A DNA stretch of 64,000 nt from a virus. Each line of letters starts with the position of its first letter. Positions within the stretch are counted from its first letter, which is position 1. Below the pieces are notes generated by a model. It ran no database searches and was not told where the DNA came from. It worked only from the letters and a program-made list of their open reading frames with translations. The position numbers and the translations under genes were made by a program. The DNA is taken from positions 221,573-285,572 of IMG/VR virus record IMGVR_UViG_3300021520_000002. One strand, written 5' to 3'. Shown here in pieces: positions 38,374-45,900 of the stretch.

Positions 38374-38886
38374 TCAAACTTTAGTATTAACTTTAAAACC
38401 TTTGATTTTCATCTTTCTACATTTTTCAAATACACCATTTAAATTATTATTTTTATTTTCTCTAATAATTTCAATAACATCACTATCAGGTAATAAATAT
38501 TGTAATGCTTCAATTGAAGCTACAACTAAATCTTTATCAGTTTCTTCAATTAATATTTCTTTCCAGAATTGAACAGCTCTTTCAATTCTATGATCAATAG
38601 GTTTAAATTTTCTACCTTTTAGCGGCATATGATTTGGATTTTCTTCTAATGAAAGCATAGGTAAATCATGAACATTTATTTTACCAGATGGACTTTTTTC
38701 AAACAATGAATGTACAAAATCACCAAAAGCATCTATAGGACTATATTCTTTTGATCTACTATCTCCTGGTGAAGGAATTATAACTGGTTCTATTTCATAA
38801 TCACTGATGCTATTTATAAAACTTCTTAACTTATATGTATCACATTCATCTTTCTTTGGACATATTTCACATTTTTCTATATCCAT
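38374..38886 (-). CDS. protein with N-terminal Cys cluster
   Basis: 170 residues. CEICPKKDEC (6-15) resembles the Cys clusters of the multi-Cys protein at 31486. The rest is acidic/mixed with a likely helical domain (RAVQFWKEILIEETDKDLVVASIEALQYLLP). Function unknown. Confidence 0.67.
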   Translation of the reverse strand: MDIEKCEICPKKDECDTYKLRSFINSISDYEIEPVIIPSPGDSRSKEYSPIDAFGDFVHSLFEKSPSGKINVHDLPMLSLEENPNHMPLKGRKFKPIDHRIERAVQFWKEILIEETDKDLVVASIEALQYLLPDSDVIEIIRENKNNNLNGVFEKCRKMKIKGFKVNTKV

Positions 38887-38887
38887 T

Positions 38888-39076
38888 TTATCCCTCCGTT
38901 AATTCATAAAATATTGAATGACAATTTGGACAACTGAATAGTTGTTTATTATCATATACTACATTCATACTTCTATAATCTAATTTACCGTGAGAGTATT
39001 GACCTCTACTTACTAATTCTATTAGTGGTTCTCCTTTCTCTTTACATACTGGACACTGAAATTTTTCTCTGTCCAT
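38888..39076 (-). CDS. zinc-ribbon protein
   Basis: 62 residues with CPVC (8-11) and CPNC (about 49-52) flanking a beta-rich middle: a classic small zinc ribbon. Start after GGAGG. Function unknown. Confidence 0.72.
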   Translation of the reverse strand: MDREKFQCPVCKEKGEPLIELVSRGQYSHGKLDYRSMNVVYDNKQLFSCPNCHSIFYELTEG

Positions 39077-39086
39077 TATTCCTCCT

Positions 39087-39488
39087 CTAATTCATCATGT
39101 GACGACTAAATAACATATCGTCAATTTTAATATTTTTAATTTTTCCATCTGACTTAAAAGTATAGTGTCTCTGATACTTTAACAGATCATTTTGAATGTA
39201 TTTTCCTTGTTCAGAAAGTGACATATTTTCAAATTTTCTTCTTTCCAGATCCATTCCTGTTTTGATTAAATCTTTAAAGTCCTCTTTTATAGGATTATAA
39301 CCAATTACAGTAACATATCTTTTGAATATTTTTTCAAGTTCTTCATCAGATTTTGCCGAATCAAATTGTCCAAGAATAATATAGAAGAAACTATTTAAAA
39401 AATTAAGATGGGATTTTCTCATTTTACTACAATCCAATCCACCTTCTTCTTCTAGTTTTATAAGTTGTTTAAGTCTTTTTTGATTCAT
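39087..39488 (-). CDS. hypothetical protein ending in TAG
   Basis: 133 residues, helical, acidic/basic mixed (IKLEEEGGLDCSKMRKSHLNFLNSFF...). TAG lies next to the GGAGG of the following gene, not in frame with it. ATGA overlap on the upstream side. Function unknown. Confidence 0.65.
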   Translation of the reverse strand: MNQKRLKQLIKLEEEGGLDCSKMRKSHLNFLNSFFYIILGQFDSAKSDEELEKIFKRYVTVIGYNPIKEDFKDLIKTGMDLERRKFENMSLSEQGKYIQNDLLKYQRHYTFKSDGKIKNIKIDDMLFSRHMMN

Positions 39489-39667
39489 TTTTTCTCCATT
39501 AATTTAAAAGCAACATAAACCCAACCAATAATGAAAACAATTATTCCAACAGGTATTAAAATATCATAAATTAATATTTTAGATGTTATAGCTACTATCT
39601 GTGTAATTATAATGATCGTTGTTATTATTGGAAGTATAAGCATTATTCTTCCTATCCATCTTTTCAT
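39485..39667 (-). CDS. small two-helix membrane protein
   Basis: 60 residues from MKRWIGRIMLILPIITTII after GGAG. Two transmembrane helices (about 7-27 and 34-54), basic N-terminus, KLMEKK tail. ATGA overlap with the next gene. Function unknown. Confidence 0.66.
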   Translation of the reverse strand: MKRWIGRIMLILPIITTIIIITQIVAITSKILIYDILIPVGIIVFIIGWVYVAFKLMEKK

Positions 39668-39677
39668 TTTTTCTCCT

Positions 39678-39989
39678 TTAAGAAGCATATGCTAAATGTA
39701 ACCATGAATCTGATAAATATGGATTTGAAGTTCCTGATGTTCTTATAGCACTATATTTAGATGTATTTGCAACAGCAGCTGTATATACAACTGTATATGT
39801 ATATGAATAATATGTTTGCATTGAAGATCTATATCGATCTCCAGTGACTTCTCCATTTTCAATCACTCTATAATGAATATGACTACAATGAGGACATTTA
39901 ATTTCATGATTTCCATTTAATCCAAAATCAAGCTTAGCTATAAAATCTTTACCACAACCATGACAATATAGATCAGTTGGAACTATCAT
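39678..39989 (-). CDS. zinc-ribbon protein with Tyr/Ser/Thr-rich tail
   Basis: 103 residues: CHGC (9-12) and CPHC (about 32-35) form a zinc ribbon; the C-terminal half is low in charge and rich in Tyr, Thr and Ser (MQTYYSYTYTVVYTAAVANT). First gene after the terminator at 40004. Function unknown. Confidence 0.68.
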   Translation of the reverse strand: MIVPTDLYCHGCGKDFIAKLDFGLNGNHEIKCPHCSHIHYRVIENGEVTGDRYRSSMQTYYSYTYTVVYTAAVANTSKYSAIRTSGTSNPYLSDSWLHLAYAS

Positions 39990-40003
39990 TATTTCTCCTT
40001 TTT

Positions 40004-40036
40004 ATCGGCAAGATCTTTAAATTAGATCTTGCCGAT
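40004..40036 (-). terminator. terminator hairpin, ATCGGCAAGAT family
   Basis: Long perfect 13-bp stem (ATCGGCAAGATCT / AGATCTTGCCGAT) with a 7-nt loop, between the genes ending at 40043 and starting at 39989. Confidence 0.88.
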
Positions 40037-40042
40037 ATTGAT

Positions 40043-40285
40043 TTATTCTCCTTGAACCATTACTACTTTAAGTAATCTTTCTAAAATCATACTTATATGT
40101 GAACCAATCGATAAATCATCTTCTGCTATTTCTTCAACTCGTAAACCATCACAATATACTACAAATTTTAGCTTTCTCCATTCAAATATAACTGATTCTT
40201 TATTAATAGCTATTATTGTTACAGATTCTGGATATGGTATACTTTTAATAACTAAAGTAATAATTTTTTCTGGTGTTCTGATCAT
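40043..40285 (-). CDS. small hypothetical protein
   Basis: 80 residues with several alternating hydrophobic strands (ESVTIIAINKESVIFEWRKLKFVVYCDG). Ribosome site GGAG. Function unknown. Confidence 0.64.
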   Translation of the reverse strand: MIRTPEKIITLVIKSIPYPESVTIIAINKESVIFEWRKLKFVVYCDGLRVEEIAEDDLSIGSHISMILERLLKVVMVQGE

Positions 40286-40297
40286 TTATTTTTCTCC

Positions 40298-40498
40298 TTA
40301 CTGATGATTTTCCATAAATTCATGAATTGTATCTCTTGCTAAACTTAAAGCATCTGGATGTGCATCTCCAGAACTAATAACTAAATTTAATAAATCATAA
40401 ATTGGTTCTAATAATCCATTAATATCATTTAACAAATCAATTTTTTCCTCTGAACATTTTCCTTTTTGTTTTACTGGTACTACACCATCTGGTTTCAT
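40298..40498 (-). CDS. small hypothetical protein
   Basis: A 66-residue protein, helical with acidic patches (LLNDINGLLEPIYDLLNLVISSGDAHP). Ribosome site GGAG. Function unknown. Confidence 0.62.
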   Translation of the reverse strand: MKPDGVVPVKQKGKCSEEKIDLLNDINGLLEPIYDLLNLVISSGDAHPDALSLARDTIHEFMENHQ

Positions 40499-40499
40499 A

Positions 40500-40679
40500 T
40501 TATTTCTCCTTTTTACATTCTGTTATTATTGATAATTCTAAATTAAGTAGATCAATTTCAGTTCTAAGAGCGTATACTCTTATATCTGTTGATAATAAAT
40601 CATTATTTTTAATTGTTGTGATAAATTTTGACATTTTTTCTAATTCTGCTAATGTTTTCTCCATATGTTCCAGTGTCAT
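40500..40679 (-). CDS. small helical protein
   Basis: 59 residues (MTLEHMEKTLAELEKMSKFI...), all helical, beginning with an ATGA overlap on the upstream gene and ending TAA. A frame partly covering it on the same strand has no ribosome site and is a shadow. Function unknown. Confidence 0.62.
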   Translation of the reverse strand: MTLEHMEKTLAELEKMSKFITTIKNNDLLSTDIRVYALRTEIDLLNLELSIITECKKEK

Positions 40680-40843
40680 TCTTCTTTCTCCTGTGGAATA
40701 TTTGGAAGTCTAAACCACTCTTTTCTTTCATCATTAGCAGACCACATTGTTCCGTCATCACATAACGCATAAACAATAATTCCTGGATAACGTTCTTTTG
40801 AATTTGGTATATGTACACAAAACATTTGTATTGGCTTTCTCAT
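40676..40843 (-). CDS. small hypothetical protein
   Basis: 55 residues (MRKPIQMFCVHIPNSKERYP...) after GGAG; beta-rich with IIVYALCDDGTMWSANDERKEW. TGA overlaps the next start. Function unknown. Confidence 0.62.
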   Translation of the reverse strand: MRKPIQMFCVHIPNSKERYPGIIVYALCDDGTMWSANDERKEWFRLPNIPQEKEE

Positions 40844-40857
40844 ATTTTCTCCTTTTT

Positions 40858-40889
40858 ATTAGTAAGATCTATTGCTAAATCTTGCCGAT
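40858..40889 (-). terminator. degenerate terminator, ATCGGCAAGAT family
   Basis: The right arm is intact (ATCTTGCCGAT) but the left arm is altered (ATTAGTAAGAT for ATCGGCAAGAT), so the stem is shortened. Either a decaying copy or a weakened terminator allowing read-through. Confidence 0.6.
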
Positions 40890-40893
40890 ATTA

Positions 40894-41106
40894 TTAATAA
40901 GTTCTAATAAACTCTAACATCTTATTTCCTGATTTAAAGCAAATACATGTTTTACTACCCATTGGTATTCTTCTATTAATTAAATACACAGGACATTTAT
41001 TATTACATGAACCATGTTCACTACAACAAATTTCAAACAATTCTTCAGCTAATTCATCATCTGTTATTTCTTCTTTCTTTATTACTTTCATTAAAAGATG
41101 TACCAT
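40894..41106 (-). CDS. small Cys-rich protein
   Basis: 70 residues with CCSEHGSCNNKCPVY and a later CIC, similar to the Cys modules of neighbouring genes (C..C..C-P). Ribosome site GGAG. Function unknown. Confidence 0.66.
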   Translation of the reverse strand: MVHLLMKVIKKEEITDDELAEELFEICCSEHGSCNNKCPVYLINRRIPMGSKTCICFKSGNKMLEFIRTY

Positions 41107-41117
41107 TTTATTTCTCC

Positions 41118-41438
41118 TTATTCATAGAATTTTATTTTCTTCCAGTTCTTTTTTCTTTTTCCTATAAATGGTGGATCATATTGTTTTACAGCTTTATATT
41201 CAATTTCAATAACTTCTTGTTTAAGTTTAGTAGTATCTCCATCATGTTCAATATCTTTCTCCCTAATTCTTCTAACTATAACTTCTGGAGAAATTTCTAA
41301 TACTATATATTCATTTTTACTTACAATGAGATCCTTTTTTATTGATTCTTGAATACATTTTACAAGAGGTCCCATATTTGATTCTAATTTTTTAACATCT
41401 ATTTCTTCACCATTGTCATCTACGATAAGAGTTTTCAT
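41118..41438 (-). CDS. hypothetical protein
   Basis: 106 residues with a beta-rich middle (NEYIVLEISPEVIVRRI) and a basic C-terminus. Precedes the Cys-rich small gene. Function unknown. Confidence 0.64.
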   Translation of the reverse strand: MKTLIVDDNGEEIDVKKLESNMGPLVKCIQESIKKDLIVSKNEYIVLEISPEVIVRRIREKDIEHDGDTTKLKQEVIEIEYKAVKQYDPPFIGKRKKNWKKIKFYE

Positions 41439-41575
41439 TTGAACCTTCTTTTTATTTTTATATTATAGTAAATTAAATATATTGCAGAACAAACCATTGC
41501 ACCTACATAAATATACCAATATTCTTTAAGAAATTCAATTCTCCAGATAGTGTATTCTATTAACCAGTCTATCAT
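41435..41575 (-). CDS. small membrane protein
   Basis: 46 residues (MIDWLIEYTIWRIEFLKEYW...) with one likely transmembrane helix at about 20-38 and a basic tail (KIKRRFK). TGA overlaps the next start. Ribosome site GGAG. Function unknown. Confidence 0.62.
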   Translation of the reverse strand: MIDWLIEYTIWRIEFLKEYWYIYVGAMVCSAIYLIYYNIKIKRRFK

Positions 41576-41588
41576 ATGTTTCTCCTTT

Positions 41589-41750
41589 TTAAAATAGTTT
41601 TTCTAAGTTGAGTAATTTTATTATTATCATACTATATATTGCTCCTATAATAAATGCTAAAAAACCTATCCAAAAACCATATTCAAAACAATTAGTACTT
41701 AATATTGAAATTGGAAATAATATCATTATAAGTCCTATGTGATTTCTCAT
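41589..41750 (-). CDS. small two-helix membrane protein
   Basis: 53 residues (MRNHIGLIMILFPISILSTN...) with two hydrophobic helices (about 5-18 and 24-46). Ribosome site GGAG. It follows the hairpin at 41782-41803 and the promoter at 41814-41838. Function unknown. Confidence 0.62.
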   Translation of the reverse strand: MRNHIGLIMILFPISILSTNCFEYGFWIGFLAFIIGAIYSMIIIKLLNLEKLF

Positions 41751-41781
41751 TTGTTTCTCCTTTTGTTTTTAAAATTAAAAT

Positions 41782-41803
41782 AAAGCTGGAAAATTCCAAC
41801 TTT
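41782..41803 (-). terminator. hairpin just downstream of a promoter
   Basis: AAAG-CTGGAA / TTCCA-CTTT stem with one mismatch, followed on the minus strand by a U/A-rich stretch. It lies only about 10 nt after the start implied by the promoter at 41814-41838, so it may be an attenuator before the membrane-protein genes. Confidence 0.55.
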
Positions 41804-41813
41804 ATTATTCTAT

Positions 41814-41838
41814 ATTATTTCTATATGAAATCAAGAAA
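41814..41838 (-). promoter_or_regulatory. phage promoter
   Basis: Minus-strand TCTTGATTTCATATAGAAAT followed by AAT; the third tandem promoter of this cluster, nearest the genes at 41750 and below. Confidence 0.65.
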
Positions 41839-41856
41839 AAATAAAAACAAAAAGAG

Positions 41857-41954
41857 TCTGGATATGTTAACGCTCATATCCAGATTTCGTTAGTAAGTGT
41901 AATTGATTGTGCCTGATTCAATCAATTACAGTCGCTTAACGCTTCTTTCTATTA
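41857..41954 (-). ncRNA. short non-coding transcription unit with two strong hairpins
   Basis: About 97 nt from the promoter at 41957-41981. A 12-bp stem TGTAATTGATTG / CAATCAATTACA (41898-41930) is followed by a 10-bp terminator stem TCTGGATATG / CATATCCAGA (41857-41884) and a long U-tract on the minus strand. The octamer AGCGTTAA occurs both in the 5' region and in the terminator loop. No reading frame. Confidence 0.68.
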
Positions 41955-41956
41955 TT

Positions 41957-41981
41957 ATAATTTCTATATGAAATGTTTAAA
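41957..41981 (-). promoter_or_regulatory. phage promoter
   Basis: Minus-strand TTTAAACATTTCATATAGAA followed by ATTAT; starts the unit ending at 41857. Confidence 0.68.
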
Positions 41982-41988
41982 AACAAAA

Positions 41989-42051
41989 ACAGAAATCCGG
42001 GTTGCCCCGAATTCCTGTTTCCATCAAATCAAATCACTGTTCTATATATTA
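41989..42051 (-). ncRNA. short non-coding transcription unit with GNRA-loop terminator
   Basis: About 62 nt from the promoter at 42054-42079, ending in a 13-bp hairpin (ACAGGAATTCGGG / CCCGGATTTCTGT, 41989-42018, two G-U pairs) capped by the tetraloop GCAA and followed by a long U-tract. No reading frame. Confidence 0.68.
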
Positions 42052-42053
42052 TT

Positions 42054-42079
42054 ATAATTTCTATATGAAAAGCTTGAAA
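42054..42079 (-). promoter_or_regulatory. phage promoter
   Basis: Minus-strand TTCAAGCTTTTCATATAGAA followed by ATTAT; identical over 20 nt to the promoter of small RNA E at 28331-28355. Confidence 0.72.
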
Positions 42080-42093
42080 ACAAAAAAAAGTTG

Positions 42094-42125
42094 ATCGGCA
42101 AGATCTATTGCTAAATCTTGCCGAT
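42094..42125 (-). terminator. terminator hairpin, ATCGGCAAGAT family
   Basis: Perfect 11-bp copy after the gene ending at 42132 and before the tandem promoter cluster. Confidence 0.85.
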
Positions 42126-42131
42126 AATTAT

Positions 42132-42614
42132 TTATTTATTAAATGTGGTTGGGAGTTCATTAATTTTATCGCTAATAAATGCTCCATCTTTAAAAAACCA
42201 TAATATTAATGTTGTTCTATGAATTTTAGAATTTTCTAAATCATACAAATATTTTGCTTCTTTTTTAGACAGATCAGATAGATAATTAGATAAGTTTGTT
42301 GATTGTTTCATATTATCTAAACTACCAGCAATTGTCACCTCAGATGATTTTGATAATTTATATCGAGCATTTTTAATTATACTAATATTCTCTTTTAAAC
42401 TTACAATTTCAATATGTGTTGATCTCAACTTTGGATAATCATTAATTCCTGAAATTATACATATTGTAAAAATTGCTAATGAAATAATTAATACAAAACT
42501 TGATACCATATACCAAGCAGTATCATCATGATAATTTTTCTTGTTTATTTTTCTATAAACAGATATACTAACCATTACTATAATTGCTAAAATACTTAAA
42601 TAAAGATAGAACAT
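42132..42614 (-). CDS. two-helix membrane protein with coiled-coil segment
   Basis: 160 residues: transmembrane helices at about 2-19 and 37-56, then a long helical region (KLRSTHIEIVSLKENISIIKNARYKL) and a hydrophobic C-terminus. The layout resembles a small spanin or holin-accessory protein, but no cassette partner is present, so no lysis role is claimed. Promoter at 42654 and terminator at 42094. Confidence 0.68.
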   Translation of the reverse strand: MFYLYLSILAIIVMVSISVYRKINKKNYHDDTAWYMVSSFVLIISLAIFTICIISGINDYPKLRSTHIEIVSLKENISIIKNARYKLSKSSEVTIAGSLDNMKQSTNLSNYLSDLSKKEAKYLYDLENSKIHRTTLILWFFKDGAFISDKINELPTTFNK

Positions 42615-42653
42615 ATTTTTTAACTACCTCCTTTTGAATTTTTTATTACCTAT

Positions 42654-42679
42654 ATAATTTCTATATATAATCTTTGAAA
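42654..42679 (-). promoter_or_regulatory. phage promoter
   Basis: Minus-strand TTCAAAGATTATATATAGAA followed by ATTAT; 40 nt before the ATG at 42614. Confidence 0.7.
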
Positions 42680-42729
42680 AAATAAATTTATAATACTATA
42701 TAACTCTACAACTACTCACATATGATCAC

Positions 42730-42758
42730 GGTTTCCCTATGGGGTATTTTGGAAAACC
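42730..42758 (+). terminator. hairpin in the divergent region
   Basis: GGTTT-CC / GG-AAAACC stem around a 14-nt loop, followed on the plus strand by CTTTATATTTTTTC. It looks like a rightward terminator, though no rightward gene precedes it. Confidence 0.45.
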
Positions 42759-42840
42759 CTTTATATTTTTTCAAGGATAGAAAATACAGAACTATAATCT
42801 TAGATAGTATGATATTAAATTTTTTAATGATTCTATTGTA

Positions 42841-42927
42841 GCTTCTCTTTTAGAAGCATAGGCTTAATTTTCTGGTTGATTTTCCAGGAATAGTTTTAGT
42901 AGTAGTTTCTGGAGTTCAATTTCCAGA
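42841..42927 (+). promoter_or_regulatory. hairpin-rich 5' leader of the first fibre gene
   Basis: Three hairpins in a row: GCTTCT-loop-AGAAGC (42841-42857), CTGG...CCAG (42872-42887) and TCTGGA...TCCAGA (42908-42927). The last two share TTTCTGG...TTTCCAG, like a direct repeat. They end about 35 nt before the AGGAGG ribosome site. No copy of the usual promoter motif is seen here, so the late promoter is probably of another type. Confidence 0.45.
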
Positions 42928-42975
42928 GAATGTTTGTTTGGAATAATATAATAAATATATAGGAGGAAAATTTTT

Positions 42976-45900
42976 ATGGCTGATCAAGTAACTCCGACTC
43001 AAGAACGTTATATTGATCCATATATGCAACGGATTTTCGATTTCGATACCGTTGATGCTAAAGTGTATTTATCTCGTGCAACAAACATGTTGCTTAAGTC
43101 CATTGGTAACAATCTAGTTCTCGATGGATTCGATATAGAAAATCCAACGATTACCTCAAACACAATCATATCAGTTGATGTTAATCCTGGACTAGCTATA
43201 CAAGATTATGTACTTTGTGAAAATTTAGCAGGAACTGGTGTTATACCAAAAGTAACATTGAGTATGGATGTTGCTGGTTTAACTGATACAACTGTTGGAT
43301 TAGCTCATATAGGGGTTTTTCTTGATTATCAATTTTTACATACTGTGAACAGGAATGATTTTGTATTAAGAATGTATCATGTACCAGCATCTGGATTTGG
43401 ATTAACTCCAGCTGGTTTCAGTGCACCAAGAAGTGCTACACTTATTGGTATTATATGTTATACAAAAGATCCTGTAACAGGATATGTAACATATGCATGG
43501 GTTCTTCCAGAATTAGTTGGTGGAGTACCTGATTATGAAAACTGGCCATCTCTATTAGCTGAGACTGTAACTTTTTATCTGAAAGGATGGAAAGAACATT
43601 ATCCTCATATCAATTTTCATGATCTGGTTAAATTTATAGGTGGATATGAAGGTTGGGTAAGTGGTCCAGATTCAGCAATTGATGAAAGTATTGCTGTTTT
43701 TGATGGTACAAGTGGTAAACTAATTAAGATGATTGAACGTAATGTAAGAGTTATTCCAGATTGTTCACTTGGAATCAATGTAGAAGTTCCTTGTGATAAT
43801 GTTCTTGGAACTGATGGTAATATATATCGGTGTAGAGTTTCACACACATCTGTCGATGAAGTTTTACCAACTAGTGAAGTTACAAATCTTGGTCAAGGGT
43901 ATCGTTGTAAATTAGCTCATACTGCAGCAGCTATTAATGAGCCAGGTGTTGGTGCTAATTGGGCAACTTATTGGACAGTAAAAATAAGTGTTGCTGGTCC
44001 AGCTTGGGTTTCTGGAACAGATTATATAATTACTGGAAATCGGCCGATAACTGGAAATTTTATTGATCCTGAAACATTACATGAAGAGTGGACAAAATAC
44101 TGGGATAGAAACTATGATAAATTAACAGCTGATGTTTGGACCGCTGGAAGACCTTATATAACAAATATGGATTCTATTATGGAGATGACTATCGGCAACT
44201 CAGAAGTTCATCTTAAAAAATATTGTGCAAATATAGAACCATATAGTGGTTTCGATACAAATTTTTGGAATGCAGAACGTCAATATCGTCCAGCTATGAT
44301 AACTGGTGATTTAGTAACTATGGGTTTTGATTATTCTTATGGTTATAATTGGATACATTGTGGACCTCCAAATACTATTATTGATAATATCATGGGGTGG
44401 GAACCATATAATGCTCTTATGATTTGGAATCATAAAACACAAGAGGCTTGGGATACATTTCCTGTTCAATATGGTATTGTATGTGAAAATCAAAATTATG
44501 CTACAAATTCATGGGTATTTCCAATAGCAATATCTGGTTGGCAAACTGAAGCTGGTCAGTCTGAAATTGAAGGACAAGATGGAGTTTGTTATCGTTGTAT
44601 TAAAGATCATACTTCAGATCCAACAAATAGGCCATTTAGTGGTGCTACACATAATGGGCCTGGTACAGTTTCAAATTTAGCTAATAGTCCTAATGTTGTT
44701 GGAGTTGGTACTCAATTTCTTTCAGATTTTTATATGAATCATACTATAGTAATTGACGGTGAATATCATTTTATTGCACATGTAACTGATGATACAAATC
44801 TTATCACAGGCATTCCATCTGAACTTGGTGATACATGGTCGACAACACCAATATCATTAGCCCACACCAATGTAGCATATGAAGTGTGTGATTGGAATGA
44901 ATTTTGGGCAAAAGGTGGTGGAGCTGGAATGAATCCTTGGGCTAATGGTAGATTTTATCAGTCCAGAGGAACTTCTAATAGTTTTATAAATATTGCTTTT
45001 CATGGTATATCCATGAGTTATGGTCAATTTGGTATGGGTCAGTTAAGACCCTTTTATGGTGAATGTAGATATATGGGTGGTTCTTATGCAAACACTCATT
45101 ATGGAGATGATACAGGCAACAAACCTCTTGGTTGGGGTTCTATGAGAGTTGCTATGTGTTTTATGGCTGAAAGTAATTTATATGAAGATGGTTGGGAAGG
45201 CAAACCAGGAACTATTCCTGTAACTGAAGGGACAGTTTATGGATTTTATGCTAAAGCATTTGATGGTGGAGCATTTAAATATTCTTTCTGGGGACAAAAT
45301 CAACTTTATATTGGTAAGACTGATACTTCTTATACTGGTCAACTAGCAGCAATATATGCAAAATATGAAAAATCTTGTCGATTAAATGAAACAATAATAG
45401 GTGTTTTTGCAGTAGCAGGAGATATTCCACAAGAGTTAGTAACACCAGCTAATGATTCAAATTTTTCTTGGAATCCAACAGATTGGGTAAATGATACTCT
45501 TGTAGAATGTGTATGTCATCCTGGTACTGAAGAAGTTCCACCACTTCCATGGCAACAAAGTTATCTTCGCTGTGTATCTTCTGCAGCTGGACAATATGGT
45601 CATTTACCAGCGGCAAATTTTCCAGTAGAAGGAATAACATTAGTTACTAATGGTGGATTAACATATAGATGTATAAGACCTTACACATCTACTTTAGATA
45701 CTGAACCTGGAGTTGGAGCAAGTTGGGCATCATATTGGGAGTTATTTCCTGATTGGGATATTGGTATAGATTATGTTTTTGGAGATTTTATAGTTAAAGG
45801 TTCTGTTAATGTATATAAATGTATATTAGCTCACACTTCAGCCGCTATTACGGAACCTGGAGTTGGTGCAAGTTGGTCTGTGTGTTGGAAATATGCTGGA

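Noticed and set aside
40609-40818. 69-residue minus-strand frame
   Set aside because: It overlaps two better frames (40676-40843 and 40500-40679), each with a ribosome site and an ATGA junction.
42132-42614. Spanin or holin gene
   Set aside because: Two membrane helices alone do not identify lysis genes, and no endolysin or partner is nearby.
42930-42965. T4-like late promoter TATAAATA before the first fibre
   Set aside because: Only a loose match (ATAATAAATATATA), and such strings are frequent in this AT-rich DNA. No second instance precedes the other fibre genes.
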